Shown: positions 13,388-21,596 of the stretch, in pieces | Numbering within the stretch: position 1 is the stretch's first letter | Layout: each line of letters begins with the position of its first letter | Assembly: GCA_016784245.1 (NCBI GenBank) | Contig: JADHVA010000001.1 | Coordinates: 1 to 31,968, forward strand | Reading direction: 5' to 3' | DNA length: 31,968 nt | Source: Nanobdellota archaeon | GTDB taxonomy: Archaea; Nanobdellota; Nanobdellia; SCGC-AAA011-G17; GW2011-AR17 | Translations under genes and position numbers: made by a program | The notes under the pieces: generated by a model | Told to the model about the DNA's origin: nothing | What the model saw: the letters and a program-made list of their open reading frames with translations, nothing else | Databases searched by the model: none

Positions 13388-14016
13388 TTTCGTATATGAG
13401 AATTATATAAATCAAGCTTATGAAAATTTGAAAAACCTATTTCATTGAACCATTTATTCACCATTTTTTCTCCATAAACAGCAATTCTATAAGCATCAAA
13501 ATATTTTTCTCTTAGTTCTATTCTATAAGAAACCCTAAATCCTAATGATAATAAAACTATTTTAATTTGTTTTGATAAAATCAAACTAGTTGTTGTAATT
13601 TCTATACAAGGATAAGATAGATTATTCCCTTTTTTAGCAAAAAATAAAGAACCATCTGTATCAACTATTCCTCTTAAACAAGCAATTAATAATTTTTTAT
13701 TTTTTAGAATTTTTTCAGGAATCTTAACTCTAGCATGTTTACCTTTTCCATGTTCAAGATTTATATTGTTTATTAAATATAACACAGCATCTTTAGAATA
13801 AAATTTTAATCTTAAGCCTCTTGCTCTTACTCCTATTGAAGGATTTTTATCAAAACAAATATTTACTAAATGAGACAAATAATTATAATATTTTTTTTCG
13901 CAATATGGATTTCCAACAATTTCAATTGAATAATGATTATTTTTGCAATAAATACAACCATCTCCTATAATTACTCCTATAATTTCAGCCATAGATTCAT
14001 TTAAGACATACCCCAT
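13381..14016 (-). CDS. LAGLIDADG homing endonuclease upstream of tRNA-Phe
   Basis: A 211-residue, two-motif LAGLIDADG protein: AEIIGVIIGDG (10-20) and ACLRGIVDTDG (112-122), each ending in the catalytic aspartate. It is compact, close to the minimal monomeric enzymes found in archaeal rRNA and tRNA introns, and lacks the N-terminal domain of the other endonuclease in the window. It is not inside an intron: the tRNA-Phe 5' end starts 40 bases after its stop and the acceptor intron at 3/4 is only 17 bases. It has its own TATA box and the shared upstream element. It diverges from the unknown gene at 14127. Confidence 0.87.
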   Translation of the reverse strand: MGYVLNESMAEIIGVIIGDGCIYCKNNHYSIEIVGNPYCEKKYYNYLSHLVNICFDKNPSIGVRARGLRLKFYSKDAVLYLINNINLEHGKGKHARVKIPEKILKNKKLLIACLRGIVDTDGSLFFAKKGNNLSYPCIEITTTSLILSKQIKIVLLSLGFRVSYRIELREKYFDAYRIAVYGEKMVNKWFNEIGFSNFHKLDLYNSHIRNF

Positions 14017-14037
14017 ATTACAATAAAATCAATTTAA

Positions 14038-14048
14038 TTATATAAATC
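14038..14048 (-). promoter_or_regulatory. TATA box of the second endonuclease gene
   Basis: GATTTATATAA on the minus strand is centred 27 bases before the ATG at 14016, consistent with a leaderless transcript. Confidence 0.55.
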
Positions 14049-14080
14049 TCACGAGTACACATGTCCTGTCCATACTAAAT
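14048..14080 (-). promoter_or_regulatory. Second copy of the shared endonuclease-promoter element
   Basis: The minus strand reads TTAGTATGGACAGGACAT then GTGTACTCGTGAG, ending at the TATA box. Compared with the copy at 4521-4556, TTAGT, TGGAC, GGACAT and GTGT are identical and in the same order; the gaps differ by two bases at two places. The flanking sequences do not match, so the likeness is confined to this element. Confidence 0.55.
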
Positions 14081-14126
14081 ATTAATGCTAAAAAAACTTT
14101 TAAACTATAAAATCTCCAAAATTAAT

Positions 14127-14612
14127 ATGAAATTAAAAAAAGTTAATTTCCCTAAAAAAGTTAATTTCCCTAAAAAATTTTCTTCTCCATTATGGGATTT
14201 AACACTTGCAACAAAATCAAAAATTTCAGAAAAATTAGACTTTGATTTTAAAATAAATTACAAAGAATCTAGAGAAGGTGACCAAGTAGAATTAAAATCT
14301 GGATCAACACAAATAGTAATAAAAACAATAGATTTAGGCATATTCAGCGATACAAGATCTTCTGCAAGAATTAGACCTACGATTTCATGGAAAATAAAAA
14401 TAACAATTAGTAATAATAGTTTTATAGAATTTGAAGAAGAGATAAGAGCTCCAATAGCAAATTCAAATCCAAACCATAAAGAAGTAAGAGATGCTGTAAT
14501 GAATGCTTTAAGACCAAGAGGGTTTGCAAGATTAAAAGGATCTACTACTGAAAAAAGAATCCTAAAAAATATATTAACAAGCTTAGCATCAGTTTCTCAA
14601 GAAACAGCTTAA
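14127..14612 (+). CDS. Hypothetical protein, about 161 residues
   Basis: I do not recognise a family. The protein is basic at both ends, with a beta-rich middle (QIVIKTIDLGIF, ISWKIKITISNNSFIEFEEE) and a helical, Arg/Lys-rich C-terminus (MNALRPRGFARLKGSTTEKR) that could touch nucleic acid. An in-frame ATG at 14085 exists, but the TATA-like CTTTTAAACT at about 14097-14106 lies after it and about 26 bases before the ATG at 14127, so I use 14127. The new N-terminus contains a duplicated KVNFPKK. Confidence 0.65.
   Translation: MKLKKVNFPKKVNFPKKFSSPLWDLTLATKSKISEKLDFDFKINYKESREGDQVELKSGSTQIVIKTIDLGIFSDTRSSARIRPTISWKIKITISNNSFIEFEEEIRAPIANSNPNHKEVRDAVMNALRPRGFARLKGSTTEKRILKNILTSLASVSQETA
14142..14177 (+). 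repeat. Direct duplication of 18 bp
   Basis: GTTAATTTCCCTAAAAAA occurs twice in a row, encoding VNFPKK twice near the start of the unknown protein. It looks like a recent slippage event that kept the frame. Confidence 0.9.
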
Positions 14613-14652
14613 AAACGAAACTCTTTTTAATACCTTATTTCCCATTCTATCC

Positions 14653-15552
14653 ATGCAAAAAATGTCAAATACCAAATTCAAAGAATATGTAGAGAAAAAA
14701 GTAAGATCTACTATTAGAAAGTACTCTCTTTTCAATCAAAAAGACAAGATACTAATGGCTGTATCTGGAGGAAAAGATTCTACTGTCTGTTTATATATTC
14801 TAAAAAAACTAGGTTATGATGTTGAAGCAATTACAATTGATGCACAGATTGGAAACTACACAAAACAAAATTTAGAGAACATAAAAACAGTTTGTAAAAC
14901 TTACGAAGTACCATTACATGTCATTTCTTTTAGAGAAGAATTCGGATTTTCTTTATGTTACATCAGATCTCATTTAAAATCAAAAGGTTACAATTATTCA
15001 TCTTGTATGATTTGTGGAGTTCTAAAAAGATATTTATTAAACAAATATGCAAAAGAATTCAAAGCAAATTGTTTAGCAACTGGTCATAATTTAGACGATG
15101 AAGCACAAACAACTCTTATGAATGTATTCAGAAATGATTTTCAAAGATCAGAGAGACAAGGTGCTAGTCCTGGTTTAATAAAAACTGCACATTTTGTGCA
15201 AAGAGTAAAACCTTTATACTTAATTTCAGAAGAAGAAGCAAAAAAATATTCACAACTAATGGAGTTTCCAGTAAATTATGATATTTGTCCTTGTTCTGTT
15301 GCAGCTTATAGAAGACAATTCATAAAAATATTAAATGAATTTGAAGAAAAACATCCTTCAGTAAAATATAACATTGTAAAATTCAATGAGGCTATGCAAT
15401 CAAATTTAAAAGAAAAAGAAGAACAAGTTATTGAAACATGTGAATCTTGTGGAGAACCTTCTAGTAATAAATTATGTAAAGCTTGTATTATTATTAATGA
15501 AATGAAAAATAAAAAAGATACTAAACCAGCTTCCCAGCCTTCTCAAACTTGA
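14653..15552 (+). CDS. TtuA/Ncs6-family tRNA 2-thiolation enzyme
   Basis: A PP-loop ATPase of the family that adds sulfur to uridine or cytidine in tRNA. The 299-residue protein has SGGKDST (38-44), an adenylate-binding TGHNLDDEAQTTLMN segment, and the iron-sulfur cysteines SCMICG (C118, C121) and ICPCS (C212 or C214). The C-terminal zinc ribbon CESCG to CKAC is present, but the N-terminal zinc ribbon usual in TtuA is missing: the protein starts directly with helices. The ATG at 14653 lies about 28 bases after CTTTTTAATA. The last 32 bases overlap the end of the convergent glyS. Confidence 0.87.
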   Translation: MQKMSNTKFKEYVEKKVRSTIRKYSLFNQKDKILMAVSGGKDSTVCLYILKKLGYDVEAITIDAQIGNYTKQNLENIKTVCKTYEVPLHVISFREEFGFSLCYIRSHLKSKGYNYSSCMICGVLKRYLLNKYAKEFKANCLATGHNLDDEAQTTLMNVFRNDFQRSERQGASPGLIKTAHFVQRVKPLYLISEEEAKKYSQLMEFPVNYDICPCSVAAYRRQFIKILNEFEEKHPSVKYNIVKFNEAMQSNLKEKEEQVIETCESCGEPSSNKLCKACIIINEMKNKKDTKPASQPSQT

Positions 15553-17023
15553 TTCTACCTTTCATCAACTTATCAAGAACATCTAAAAGCTCATCTTCTT
15601 TAACTCTAATCTGTTTTGTAGAATCTCTATCTCTTACAGTAACTCCTTCATCAAAATCGACTGTAACACAATAAGGAACACCTTGCTCGTCTGCTCTCGC
15701 ATACCTTCTTCCTACTGAACCAGACTTATCATAAAAAGAAACAAAATCTTTTCTTAAACTATCATAAACTTTCATAGCTTTATCGTTAACTTTATTCACT
15801 AAAGGTAGCACAGCAACTTTAATTGGAGCTAAATCTTTGTTCAATTTCAAAACAACATTACCTCTTTTCTTATCATCTTCATAAGAATCAAATAACAATG
15901 CTAAAAACACTCTTTCCATTCCAAATGTTGGTTCAATAACTCTAGGAATAACTTTTTTCTTACTAGCTTCATCAAACAATTCCATTTTTTGTTTACTAAA
16001 CTTAGCATGTTGTTCTAAATCATATTGTCCTCTATTTGCATTTCCAGAAATTTCTTTACTTCCAAATGGAAAACTATAATCAAAATCCAAAGTTGCAGAC
16101 GAATAATGTGATAATTCAGTATTAATATGTTCTCTAACTTTCAAATTTTTTCCAGACAATCCAATACTCATAAACCAAAAATATTGTTCAACTAACCAAT
16201 AAGCATGCCATTCACCAATCATTTTTTTCTTAATCATATCTTTAATTGTCATCTCAGTTAAATCTTTTTTATTTTTATCTTGAGTTTTTGCAGTTAACAC
16301 ATTCAATTTTAAATTCAAATGTTCTTTTGTTAACAAACTACATTTCTTTTCATCAGGATGTATAAAAAATTCTAACTCACCAATATGAAACTCTCTACAT
16401 CTAAACAAAAAATCTCTTGCAGAAATTTCATTTCTAAAACATCTACCAACTTGTGCAATACCAAAAGGCAATTTCATTCTAGAAGTTTCAACAATTTGTT
16501 TATAATCCATAAAAATACCTTGAGCAGTTTCTCCTCTCAAATAAGCTTCAGTATTAGTATCATCACTTGCTCCAACTTTTGTAGGAAATAATAAATTAAA
16601 ATCTTTCATTTCTTTAAATTTTCCTTTACAACTAGGACAAACTAAATTATGTTTTTTTATCAAAGTATTAATTGCAGGAATATCTAAACCATCAGCTACA
16701 GTATCTAATTCTTCTTCAATAAAATGATCAGCTCTCAATTTTGTTTTACATTTTGCACAAACTAATAATAAATCTCCAAATGAATCTAAATGCCCTGAAG
16801 CTTTCCATGTATCTGGATGTGAAATAATACTTGCATCAATACCAACCATATTCATTCTATCTTGCACAAAATATTTCCACCAATTATTTTTCAAAGCATT
16901 AAACATTTCAACACCTAATGGACCAAAATCAAAAAACCCAGAATATCCACCATAAATATCAGAACTTCTATAAACAAAACCTTTCTTCTTACAAAATGCA
17001 GCCATATCATCTATTTTTAACAT
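15521..17023 (-). CDS. glyS: Glycyl-tRNA synthetase, archaeal/eukaryotic type
   Basis: Charges tRNA-Gly as a homodimer. The 500-residue class II enzyme has motif 1 in GPLGVEMFNALKNNWWKYFV, a CxxC zinc pair (CAKCKTKL and CPSCKGKF), motif 2 in CFRNEISARDFLFRCREFH, the EGxA-like EAYLRGETAQGIF glycine pocket, motif 3 in PTFGMERVFLALL, and an anticodon-binding domain from about 400 (LAPIKVAVLPLVNK). It is somewhat shorter than the 550-600 residues of many relatives. The start MLKIDDMAAFCKKKGFVYRS fits the family. Confidence 0.95.
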   Translation of the reverse strand: MLKIDDMAAFCKKKGFVYRSSDIYGGYSGFFDFGPLGVEMFNALKNNWWKYFVQDRMNMVGIDASIISHPDTWKASGHLDSFGDLLLVCAKCKTKLRADHFIEEELDTVADGLDIPAINTLIKKHNLVCPSCKGKFKEMKDFNLLFPTKVGASDDTNTEAYLRGETAQGIFMDYKQIVETSRMKLPFGIAQVGRCFRNEISARDFLFRCREFHIGELEFFIHPDEKKCSLLTKEHLNLKLNVLTAKTQDKNKKDLTEMTIKDMIKKKMIGEWHAYWLVEQYFWFMSIGLSGKNLKVREHINTELSHYSSATLDFDYSFPFGSKEISGNANRGQYDLEQHAKFSKQKMELFDEASKKKVIPRVIEPTFGMERVFLALLFDSYEDDKKRGNVVLKLNKDLAPIKVAVLPLVNKVNDKAMKVYDSLRKDFVSFYDKSGSVGRRYARADEQGVPYCVTVDFDEGVTVRDRDSTKQIRVKEDELLDVLDKLMKGRIKFEKAGKLV

Positions 17024-17058
17024 ACTAAGAAAGATTATCCTAACATTTTTATACTTTT

Positions 17059-17640
17059 CTAATTAAAATTTTCATATTTCAATTCAAAACCATAAATCTC
17101 TTCAAATTTTTTCTTAAATTCTTCTTCATTATGCCCTAAAGACTTAATCAACAACAACAATTTATCTTTCCCATATTTTTCAAATAATAATTCTACGACA
17201 AACCCAGACTCTCTATACACATATTTACTTTTTTTCCCATAATATTCTAAAAAATCTTCAAATTTCTCAGGTCTTTCTCTTGTTTTACATTGTCCAGAAA
17301 CAAATAATGCTGTACCTTCCCACAACCAATCAGGTTCAGATTTATATTTAGATAATTTCAAAAAATAACAATGTGATAATTCATGTTTAATTAATTTCTT
17401 ATATTCATCCTCAGAATATTTATGACAACTTTCTTTCTCATAACTTTTAGAATCTAAAACATACACTTTATTTCTATTTATCCAACCTACCATCCAATCT
17501 TCAGTTTTCATACCCATTAATTCATCAATTGCCTTTCTATCTGGAACAATAACTAGCTCAGGTAAATTTTCAACCCAATTAATTTCAAAAAATTCATTTA
17601 GTTCTTTTATTGAATTATTAAAAACATCATTTACATCCAT
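17059..17640 (-). CDS. Zincin-like metallopeptidase, cytosolic
   Basis: A 193-residue putative peptidase. KHELSHCYF holds the HExxH zinc and catalytic motif, and WLWEGTALFVSGQ, some 20 residues later, supplies the probable third ligand glutamate, the gluzincin arrangement. No signal peptide is visible, so it probably acts inside the cell. The substrate is unknown. It sits between glyS and a secreted-protein gene on the same strand, 33 bases from the latter. Confidence 0.75.
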   Translation of the reverse strand: MDVNDVFNNSIKELNEFFEINWVENLPELVIVPDRKAIDELMGMKTEDWMVGWINRNKVYVLDSKSYEKESCHKYSEDEYKKLIKHELSHCYFLKLSKYKSEPDWLWEGTALFVSGQCKTRERPEKFEDFLEYYGKKSKYVYRESGFVVELLFEKYGKDKLLLLIKSLGHNEEEFKKKFEEIYGFELKYENFN

Positions 17641-17673
17641 AACAAAAAAGAATTAAATAGAATATAAAAAGAT

Positions 17674-18300
17674 TTAGGAAAGCCAGCTAAAAACTTTCAA
17701 ACCAACTTTACTAACACCAACCTTAACTTTGTTAATAAAACCTACACCTTCATAGCTTAAATCTCCAGTATCTAAAGCTTTCAACAAATCCAGCTCTTCT
17801 TTACTCATATCCAAAAGAACTTGATCTTCAATTTTTACAATAATACTAGGATCTTCTAATTCAGTATCAACAAGACTTAAAATTTCTCCATCTCCAAAAT
17901 TCATTCCTATAACATAATCTCCTTCAAAATACAAATTAATTTTTTCATCTTTCAAAATATAAAGCACCAAATCAGGATAATTTCCAAGGTCTTTATTTAA
18001 ATTTTCTTTAATCAGATCTAACTGTTGGACAATAGCTTGTTTTTCTAATTCTACTAAATCTTCATCACTGATACTATCTAAATCAACACCATATTCACTA
18101 AGATCACCTTCAAACTCCAAAACAAAGCCACTATTTTTTTGATTTACATAATCTTGAAATTCTTCATCTTCTAAAGCTACATTAACTTCTTCTTCAGTTA
18201 CTACAATCTCTTCTCCATTAATTTCTACAACCATATCTTCAGCAGAAACTAAAGACAAAGAAACTATTAATACCAATAGAATAAATATTATTTTTTTCAT
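17674..18300 (-). CDS. Secreted protein with a possible SCP2-like domain
   Basis: The first 20 residues (MKKIIFILLVLIVSLSLVSA) are a clear signal peptide with an AED cleavage context. The mature part is very acidic. The C-terminal half, INLYFEGDYVIGMNFGDGEI through KVGLKVFSWL, has the strand-turn-strand and Asp-Leu-Leu-Lys-Ala pattern of sterol-carrier (SCP2) type domains, which are found on some archaeal surface proteins. The match is by pattern only. It diverges from the small gene at 18388. Confidence 0.7.
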   Translation of the reverse strand: MKKIIFILLVLIVSLSLVSAEDMVVEINGEEIVVTEEEVNVALEDEEFQDYVNQKNSGFVLEFEGDLSEYGVDLDSISDEDLVELEKQAIVQQLDLIKENLNKDLGNYPDLVLYILKDEKINLYFEGDYVIGMNFGDGEILSLVDTELEDPSIIVKIEDQVLLDMSKEELDLLKALDTGDLSYEGVGFINKVKVGVSKVGLKVFSWLS

Positions 18301-18387
18301 CTTAATTTTATAAATATAAAAATCATATATAAACTTATCTACATCAACAGATATCTTTAAAAACTTTCAAATAACTTAATTCAACAA

Positions 18388-18576
18388 ATGTCAGAAGATA
18401 AAATTTTCATGGTCAAATTTGTAGTTAAAGAGGGGAAAATGGCAACAAAAATGACTTCTAAAAATATGTCGCCACAAGAAACAATTGGACTTTTAGAAGT
18501 AGCAAAACAACAAATATTAGATGGATTAAAAACTCAAAAAAAAGAAGTATTTAGAGGTTCACGAGATGACGAATGA
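18388..18576 (+). CDS. Small unknown protein, 62 residues
   Basis: A short soluble protein (MSEDKIFMVKFVVKEGKMAT) with a predicted C-terminal helix (PQETIGLLEVAKQQILDGLK). TCTTTAAAAA lies about 30 bases ahead of the ATG, fitting a leaderless transcript. It overlaps the HIT gene by 11 bases, so the two are probably translated together. I do not recognise it. Confidence 0.7.
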   Translation: MSEDKIFMVKFVVKEGKMATKMTSKNMSPQETIGLLEVAKQQILDGLKTQKKEVFRGSRDDE

Positions 18577-18976
18577 ATGTATTTTTTGTAAAATAATAAA
18601 AGGAGATATTCCATCAAACAAAATTTATGAAGATGACTATGCATTTGCTTTTTTAGATATTAATCCTTCTACTGAAGGTCACACTTTAGTAATTCCAAAA
18701 AAACATTACAAAAATATTTCTGATATTCCAACTGAAGATCTTTCTAAATTTATGAAATCTTTACAAAAAGTTGCAAAAGGATTATTAAAATTTGGAAATG
18801 GTTTAAATATTCTTCAAAATAATGGAGAAACAGCTGGTCAAATTGTATTTCACATGCATTTTCACTTAATTCCTAGAAGAGAAGGTGATGGAGTTAGCAT
18901 AGGTCATTGGGAATCTAAGAAAAATTTAGACATAGATAAAATCCAAGAAAATATAAAAAGTCTTTTAAATCAATAA
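18566..18976 (+). CDS. HIT-family nucleotide hydrolase
   Basis: A 136-residue protein that hydrolyses or transfers nucleoside monophosphates from phosphoramidates or dinucleoside polyphosphates. CIFCKIIKGDIPSNKIYEDD starts the fold with its CxxC, followed by the GHTLVIPKKH strand and the histidine triad HMHFHLIP. Length and motif order are typical of the Hint group. It overlaps the preceding small gene and is followed by tRNA-Met, whose TATA box lies in its last codons. Confidence 0.93.
   Translation: MTNECIFCKIIKGDIPSNKIYEDDYAFAFLDINPSTEGHTLVIPKKHYKNISDIPTEDLSKFMKSLQKVAKGLLKFGNGLNILQNNGETAGQIVFHMHFHLIPRREGDGVSIGHWESKKNLDIDKIQENIKSLLNQ
18962..18970 (+). promoter_or_regulatory. TATA box of the CAU tRNA
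   Basis: CTTTTAAAT is centred about 29 bases before G1 of the tRNA and overlaps the end of the HIT gene. Confidence 0.5.
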
Positions 18977-18994
18977 TTTTTATTATCTTAACAA

Positions 18995-19068
18995 GGCACC
19001 GTAGTTTAGTCTGGTAGAACCCCAGTCTCATGAGCTGGTGATCCCCGGTTCAAATCCGGGCGGTGCCA
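18995..19068 (+). tRNA. tRNA with anticodon CAU (Met elongator or Ile2)
   Basis: A 74-base uninterrupted tRNA. Acceptor GGCACCG pairs with CGGTGCC, D stem GTTT with GAAC, anticodon stem CCAGT with GCTGG, and T stem CCCGG with CCGGG around TTCAAAT. The loop CTCATGA gives anticodon CAU with G at position 37. The anticodon stem lacks the three G-C pairs of an initiator, so it is an elongator Met tRNA or the agmatidine-modified Ile2 tRNA. CCA is not encoded. In contrast to tRNA-Phe it has no intron. Confidence 0.93.
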
Positions 19069-19084
19069 TTTTTAATTTCTTAGT

Positions 19085-19663
19085 TTATCTTGTAAGTCTT
19101 AGGTAGATTCCTAGTTCATTTAAACTTGTATCTTGAGTTTGGGTGAAATTACCTGCTAGCCCTAGTCCGATACCTTCTTCACTTGTGTAACCTAATCTTA
19201 GTCTTTCTTTGCTTAATATGTATCCTTCTTTGTTGAAGCTTACTGAGCCTTCTAATCCTGTTGTTAAACCTTTGTCACCTGTTCTTTCTAATGTTACTAA
19301 TTGGTTTAAGCTTGGTTCTTTTTCTAAGCTAGCTGCTATCCAAAGTAGGCAGTTTGTTCCTAGTACTTTTGTTTTATATTGTGCTCCTAATATTGGCTTT
19401 GTATTCATGATTCCTGTTACTAAGCCTCCACCAAAATTCCAATCATAGCTTAGTGTTCCAACTGTGAACCTACTGCTACCTGTTTCTGAACTGTAGCTTT
19501 CAATGTCTCTTGCAAAGTAGCCTAAGTGCTCATTTAGTGCTCCGTAAGCTTTTACATCTACTGTTGTTCCTGTTTGAGTTAAGTCTAGTTCTACTCTTGC
19601 TCCAGCTTTTGCTACAGGTGAGATTAGCAAAGCCAAAGTTACCCAATTTATTCTGTTTTTCAT
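19085..19663 (-). CDS. Secreted beta-rich surface protein
   Basis: A 192-residue exported protein. The signal peptide MKNRINWVTLALLISPVAKA ends in AKA. The mature part has alternating polar and hydrophobic residues in many short stretches (RFTVGTLSYDWNFGGGLV, GLTTGLEGSVSFNKEGYI, LRLGYTSEEGIGLGLAGNF), which resembles a beta barrel or beta sandwich. The gene is noticeably richer in G and C than its neighbours and uses codons such as CTA, CTT, AAC and TAC more often, as expected for a highly expressed or acquired gene. AGGAG lies about eight bases ahead of the ATG. I cannot assign a family. Confidence 0.7.
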   Translation of the reverse strand: MKNRINWVTLALLISPVAKAGARVELDLTQTGTTVDVKAYGALNEHLGYFARDIESYSSETGSSRFTVGTLSYDWNFGGGLVTGIMNTKPILGAQYKTKVLGTNCLLWIAASLEKEPSLNQLVTLERTGDKGLTTGLEGSVSFNKEGYILSKERLRLGYTSEEGIGLGLAGNFTQTQDTSLNELGIYLRLTR

Positions 19664-19801
19664 TTTTTTTCTCCTAGGATTCTTTCCCTTTCTAGCAAAT
19701 TTTTAGAAGTTCTAATTAAATGTATGTTGAAGAAATATCTACAACAAAAATAGAAAAAAAATACAATTTATTTTCTTAGCAATAATTTACTAGCTTCATA
19801 T

Positions 19802-21544
19802 TTATCTTGAATAATTTCCATACTTCTCAGAATTCATTTCTAACAAATGCTTCAAATGTTTTCTTTTAATCTTTCTCAAAGCCTTAGGATCATCCATAAA
19901 CTTTTCTAAAAGTTGAGCAACACTTTCTCCAGACATAATTGCTGGAATAATAACATAATCTGCACCAGCATCATAAAGGTCTAATGCTTCTTCCATAGAA
20001 ATAGCTGTAACAAATGTCAAAGCTTTTGATTTTACTTCTCTCAAATATTTTAATAATCTAAGATTATCTCCTGCATTTGGAATTGCAGAAATTATAACTT
20101 TAGCATGCTCAAAATTAATATGTCTTAAAACTTCATAGTTAGTCATATCTCCATAAGATGAAGGAATCTTTCTATTTTTCAAATCTTCAATTACTTCAGG
20201 ATCAAAATCAATAACTAAAAGATGTTTCTTAACTCTTTTCAAAGATCTCAAAAACATCTCTCCCATTTTACCAGAACCAAAAAGTAAAACTTTCTTTTTA
20301 CTTCTACTATGAACAAAACCTTGATCTATTTTTCTTATAGAAAGCTTTTCAAAATATACTAAAATAGGAATTAATTTATTATAGAAAAACATTTCATATT
20401 TCATAATATAAGATGTGCCTACTATTGTAATTATTGCTAACAAAATTGTAATTGTAAATAATTCTTGAGAGATATTACTAACACCCATTACTAAAATTAG
20501 ACTAAATTCACTAATTTGTCCTAAAGAAACTGCCGTCGCAAAACTATTTCTTTTATCATAACCTAATATACTTAATATTATTAAAATAATCAAAGGTTTC
20601 AAAATTAAAATAACTCCTAATAAAATTAATAACGGTTGAATTATAGCTATCATTTCTATAAGAACTAACTGCAATCCTAAAGATACAAAAAAGATTGTTG
20701 CAAAAAAATCTTTAAGAGACATCATACTTCCAATTATATTTGTACTATAAGGTAAATTCGCTAAAGTAATTCCTCCAAAGAAAGCTCCCATTGCAATTGA
20801 ATAACCAAACAGATATGCTAACAATGCAAATACAAAACAAAATGCAACAGCCATTAACAATAATAACTCATTAGATTTAGCTGCAGATCTAAACATTCTA
20901 AATGCAAAAAATCTGTTAAAAATATATGCAATTCCAGCTAAAATTAAAAATTTCCCTAATAAAGGTAAAACATTAATAATTGTAAAATCACTTGTACCCA
21001 TAAAAATAGTCAAGGCTAAAATAACAAAAACATCCTGTACAAACAAAATACCTAAAATAATTCTTCCGTGCAAAGTATTCAATTCATTCTCATCAAATAA
21101 CAATTTAATAACAACCATAGTACTACTAAATGCAACAATCAAACCGGCATAAATTGAATTTAATTGAGAGAACCCTAGCCAACTGGCAATATAAAATCCT
21201 GCAATAAATGTGAGGACAACTTGAAGTGCACCTGTAATAATTGTAGTCCAACCAACACTTTTTAATTTTCTTAAATCTAATTCTAAACCTACAATAAACA
21301 GTAAAAACATAATACCTAATTCAGAAATAGTATTAATGATTTCTACATCATGAATAATTCCAAAACCAACTGGACCAAGAATTAAACCAGCAATAATATA
21401 TGCAGGAATTAAAGGTTGTTTGAAAAGTTTTATAACATATGCAGCAAAAGCTGCAACTATCAAAATTAAACCTAAGTCTATTAACAAACCCTCGGGCATT
21501 GTTACAAGACCTTGTAACACCTCTAACATTAAATAGTATATCAA
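19802..21544 (-). CDS. Kef/CPA2-type cation:proton antiporter with RCK domain
   Basis: A 580-residue membrane transporter for K+ or Na+ against protons. About twelve membrane segments (roughly 20-385) include the CPA2 motifs LFKQPLIPAYIIAGLILGP, MFLLFIVGLEL, FSSTMVVIKLL and VQDVFVI. A cytosolic regulatory domain follows from about 405: KVLLFGSGKMGEMFLRSL is a Rossmann nucleotide loop and LLVIDFDPEVIEDL the next strand, as in TrkA-N/KefC proteins. The C-terminus is basic. The start could also be MPEGLLIDLG at residue 16. It lies 53 bases downstream of the Alba gene. Confidence 0.92.
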   Translation of the reverse strand: MIYYLMLEVLQGLVTMPEGLLIDLGLILIVAAFAAYVIKLFKQPLIPAYIIAGLILGPVGFGIIHDVEIINTISELGIMFLLFIVGLELDLRKLKSVGWTTIITGALQVVLTFIAGFYIASWLGFSQLNSIYAGLIVAFSSTMVVIKLLFDENELNTLHGRIILGILFVQDVFVILALTIFMGTSDFTIINVLPLLGKFLILAGIAYIFNRFFAFRMFRSAAKSNELLLLMAVAFCFVFALLAYLFGYSIAMGAFFGGITLANLPYSTNIIGSMMSLKDFFATIFFVSLGLQLVLIEMIAIIQPLLILLGVILILKPLIILIILSILGYDKRNSFATAVSLGQISEFSLILVMGVSNISQELFTITILLAIITIVGTSYIMKYEMFFYNKLIPILVYFEKLSIRKIDQGFVHSRSKKKVLLFGSGKMGEMFLRSLKRVKKHLLVIDFDPEVIEDLKNRKIPSSYGDMTNYEVLRHINFEHAKVIISAIPNAGDNLRLLKYLREVKSKALTFVTAISMEEALDLYDAGADYVIIPAIMSGESVAQLLEKFMDDPKALRKIKRKHLKHLLEMNSEKYGNYSR

Positions 21545-21596
21545 CTAACTAACTTTATAAAACTTTTCTATATAATAATTAAAAGAAAGGAAAAAA

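Noticed and set aside
13381..14016. Endonuclease gene lying inside a tRNA-Phe intron
   Set aside because: The tRNA 5' end at 13340, with a full acceptor strand after splicing, lies beyond the gene's stop, and the three introns are only 17, 21 and 36 nt.
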